DNA of 6,918 bases. It comes from Kiritimatiellia bacterium (lineage in GTDB: Bacteria; Verrucomicrobiota; Kiritimatiellia; CAIQIC01; Lenti-01). Position 1 is the stretch's first letter. Each line of letters starts with the position of its first letter. The notes under the pieces were generated by a model. It did not search any database and was not told where the DNA came from. It saw only the letters and a program-made list of their open reading frames with translations. This document shows, one piece after another, positions 5,811-6,918 of the stretch. Position numbers and translations under genes: made by a program. The stretch covers positions 1 through 6,918 of the forward strand of contig JAHDSS010000358.1 of NCBI GenBank assembly GCA_018432565.1. The letters are read 5' to 3'.

Positions 5811-6918
5811 TCAGAAGGCCAGGATGGCGGTGGCGATGGAGAAATAGATCAGGACGCCGAGGATGTCGGCGACAGACGTGATGAGCGGGACGCTGGCGGT
5901 GGCGGGATCGAGGCGCAGGCGGTTGAGCCCCATGGGCAGGAGGATGCCCGTCAGGCTGCCCATGACGACCACGGCCACCATGCTGATGGCGACAATCACC
6001 GCCACCTGGAGACTGCCGAGCATCCAGCCCAGGAAGAACGCGGCCGAGGCCATGGCCAGGCCGATACAGAGGCTGACGCCGATTTCGCGCAGGAAGATGC
6101 GCCACCAGTCGCCGGTGTCGATCTCGCCGGTGGCGATGGCGCGGACCACGAGGGTGGCGGCCTGGGCGCCGGCGTTGCCGCCGCTGCCGATCAGCAGGGG
6201 CAGCAGCGCCACCAGGGCGGCCAGCTTGGCGATGGTAAGTTCGAAGAGCTTGATGCCCATTCCCGTGAAAATGTTGACCACGACCAGACCCAGCAGCCAG
6301 CCGATGCGCTTGCGGAAGAGCAGGCCGAGAGTGGCTTCCTTCAGGCTGACCTGCAGGGGGCGCACGGTGGCCAGTTTGTGGAAGTCCTCCGTGGCTTCCT
6401 CTTCGGCGACATCGAGAATGTCGTCCACGGTGACGATGCCCAGGAGGATGCCGTCGGCATCCACGACGGGCAGGGCGTAGAGATCGTATTTCTGGAAGAC
6501 CTGGACGGCTTCCTCCTGGTCCTGGAGGGACTGCAGGCAGGCGAAGTGTCCGTCGAGCAGGTCGGCGACGCGGGCCGAGGGATCGGCCAGCAGGAGCTTG
6601 CGCAGGCGCAGCTCGTCGGTCAGCCGCCCCTTGTCGTCGGTGATGTAGATCATCGTCATGGTTTCGGAGTCGAAACCGGTCTTGCGCAGATGATCCATGG
6701 CCTGGGCGACGGACCACTCGGGGCGGACCTTGACATAGCGGTCGGTCATCAGGCGGCCGACGCTGTGGGACGGATAGCTCAGCAGGGTCAGGGCTTTCTT
6801 GCGGTCCTGTTCGTTGAGGAGCCCGAGCAGGCCCTGGGTGACGCGGGCGGGCAGCTCCTCGAACAGCGCCGTGCGGTCGTCAGGCGGCAGCCCCGAGAGA
6901 ACATGGCGGATTTCCTCC
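5811..6918 (-). CDS. mgtE: Magnesium transporter MgtE, 5' end beyond the window
   Basis: The reading frame stays open to the right edge, giving 368 visible residues. The true start is outside, and the ATG at 6749 is internal. MgtE is a homodimeric inner-membrane Mg2+ channel gated by cytoplasmic Mg2+. In visible numbering, 1-56 is the end of the N-terminal helical domain (LPPDDRTALFEELPA at 10-24), 57-180 two CBS domains followed by an acidic connecting segment (EEEATEDFHKLA, about 172-183), then five helices near 204-226, 230-250, 278-303, 305-329 and 343-367. The pore signature GGNAGAQ (246-252) and the DP...ADILG stretch (337-354), whose Asp351 matches the selectivity-site aspartate of MgtE proteins, are intact. 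Compared with the roughly 450 residues of well-studied MgtE, about 80 N-terminal residues are missing. Any Mg2+ riboswitch would lie outside the window. Confidence 0.93.
   Translation of the reverse strand, partial: EEIRHVLSGLPPDDRTALFEELPARVTQGLLGLLNEQDRKKALTLLSYPSHSVGRLMTDRYVKVRPEWSVAQAMDHLRKTGFDSETMTMIYITDDKGRLTDELRLRKLLLADPSARVADLLDGHFACLQSLQDQEEAVQVFQKYDLYALPVVDADGILLGIVTVDDILDVAEEEATEDFHKLATVRPLQVSLKEATLGLLFRKRIGWLLGLVVVNIFTGMGIKLFELTIAKLAALVALLPLLIGSGGNAGAQAATLVVRAIATGEIDTGDWWRIFLREIGVSLCIGLAMASAAFFLGWMLGSLQVAVIVAISMVAVVVMGSLTGILLPMGLNRLRLDPATASVPLITSVADILGVLIYFSIATAILAF

Noticed and set aside
5811..6749. A complete 312-residue MgtE starting at 6749
   Set aside because: The frame continues upstream to the window edge and encodes the recognisable N-terminal MgtE domain, so the gene is cut by the window, not short.
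1..6918. Search for CRISPR arrays, tRNA/rRNA genes, IS ends, phage or defence genes
   Set aside because: Nearly every base is accounted for by six ordinary genes. No spaced direct repeats, transposase motifs or RNA-gene-like segments were seen by eye.

Overview
This 6.9 kb window is a gene-dense piece of a bacterial chromosome, by eye about two-thirds G+C. It carries six protein genes and almost no non-coding DNA. The type IIA topoisomerase at the left end has the 'GDASIGDAL' breakage-reunion motif that I associate with ParC of Bacteroidetes, Chlamydiae and Verrucomicrobia-like bacteria. Together with the high G+C and promoters placed almost on top of start codons, this suggests a member of the PVC group, perhaps Verrucomicrobiota or Kiritimatiellota. 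That assignment is an inference from motif memory, not a search result. No RNA genes, insertion sequences, phage genes, CRISPR arrays or integration sites were seen.

Layout: (1) Bases 1-2097, minus strand, hold a complete parC-like topoisomerase IV subunit A. (2) Bases 2098-2184 are an 87-bp divergent intergenic region with a good sigma70-type promoter firing left into parC and a weaker one firing right into prmA. Both lie so close to the start codons that the transcripts would have very short leaders or none. (3) Bases 2185-3048, plus strand, hold prmA, the ribosomal protein L11 methyltransferase. (4) prmA meets the next gene tail to tail across only 9 bp. A perfect 8-bp inverted repeat with a 6-nt loop spans both gene ends and could act as a shared two-way terminator. 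(5) Bases 3058 to the right edge, minus strand, are a tightly packed cluster transcribed right to left: mgtE (magnesium channel/transporter, cut by the window edge), an exported protein with a proline/alanine-rich linker and a thioredoxin-like domain lacking CXXC, an ABC-2 type permease, and its ATPase. Gaps are 12 bp, 3 bp and a 1-base overlap, so they are very probably co-transcribed and partly translationally coupled.

Function: parC and prmA are housekeeping genes (chromosome decatenation and ribosome modification). The permease and ATPase form one ABC exporter or membrane-remodelling complex of unknown substrate. The secreted thioredoxin-like protein directly upstream may work with it outside the cytoplasmic membrane, but nothing in the sequence proves this. 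mgtE leads the visible part of the cluster and may be there only through operon packing. The window looks mostly ordinary. The points most worth a second look are the shared hairpin, the leaderless-looking divergent promoters and the CXXC-less exported thioredoxin-like protein next to an uncharacterised ABC system.
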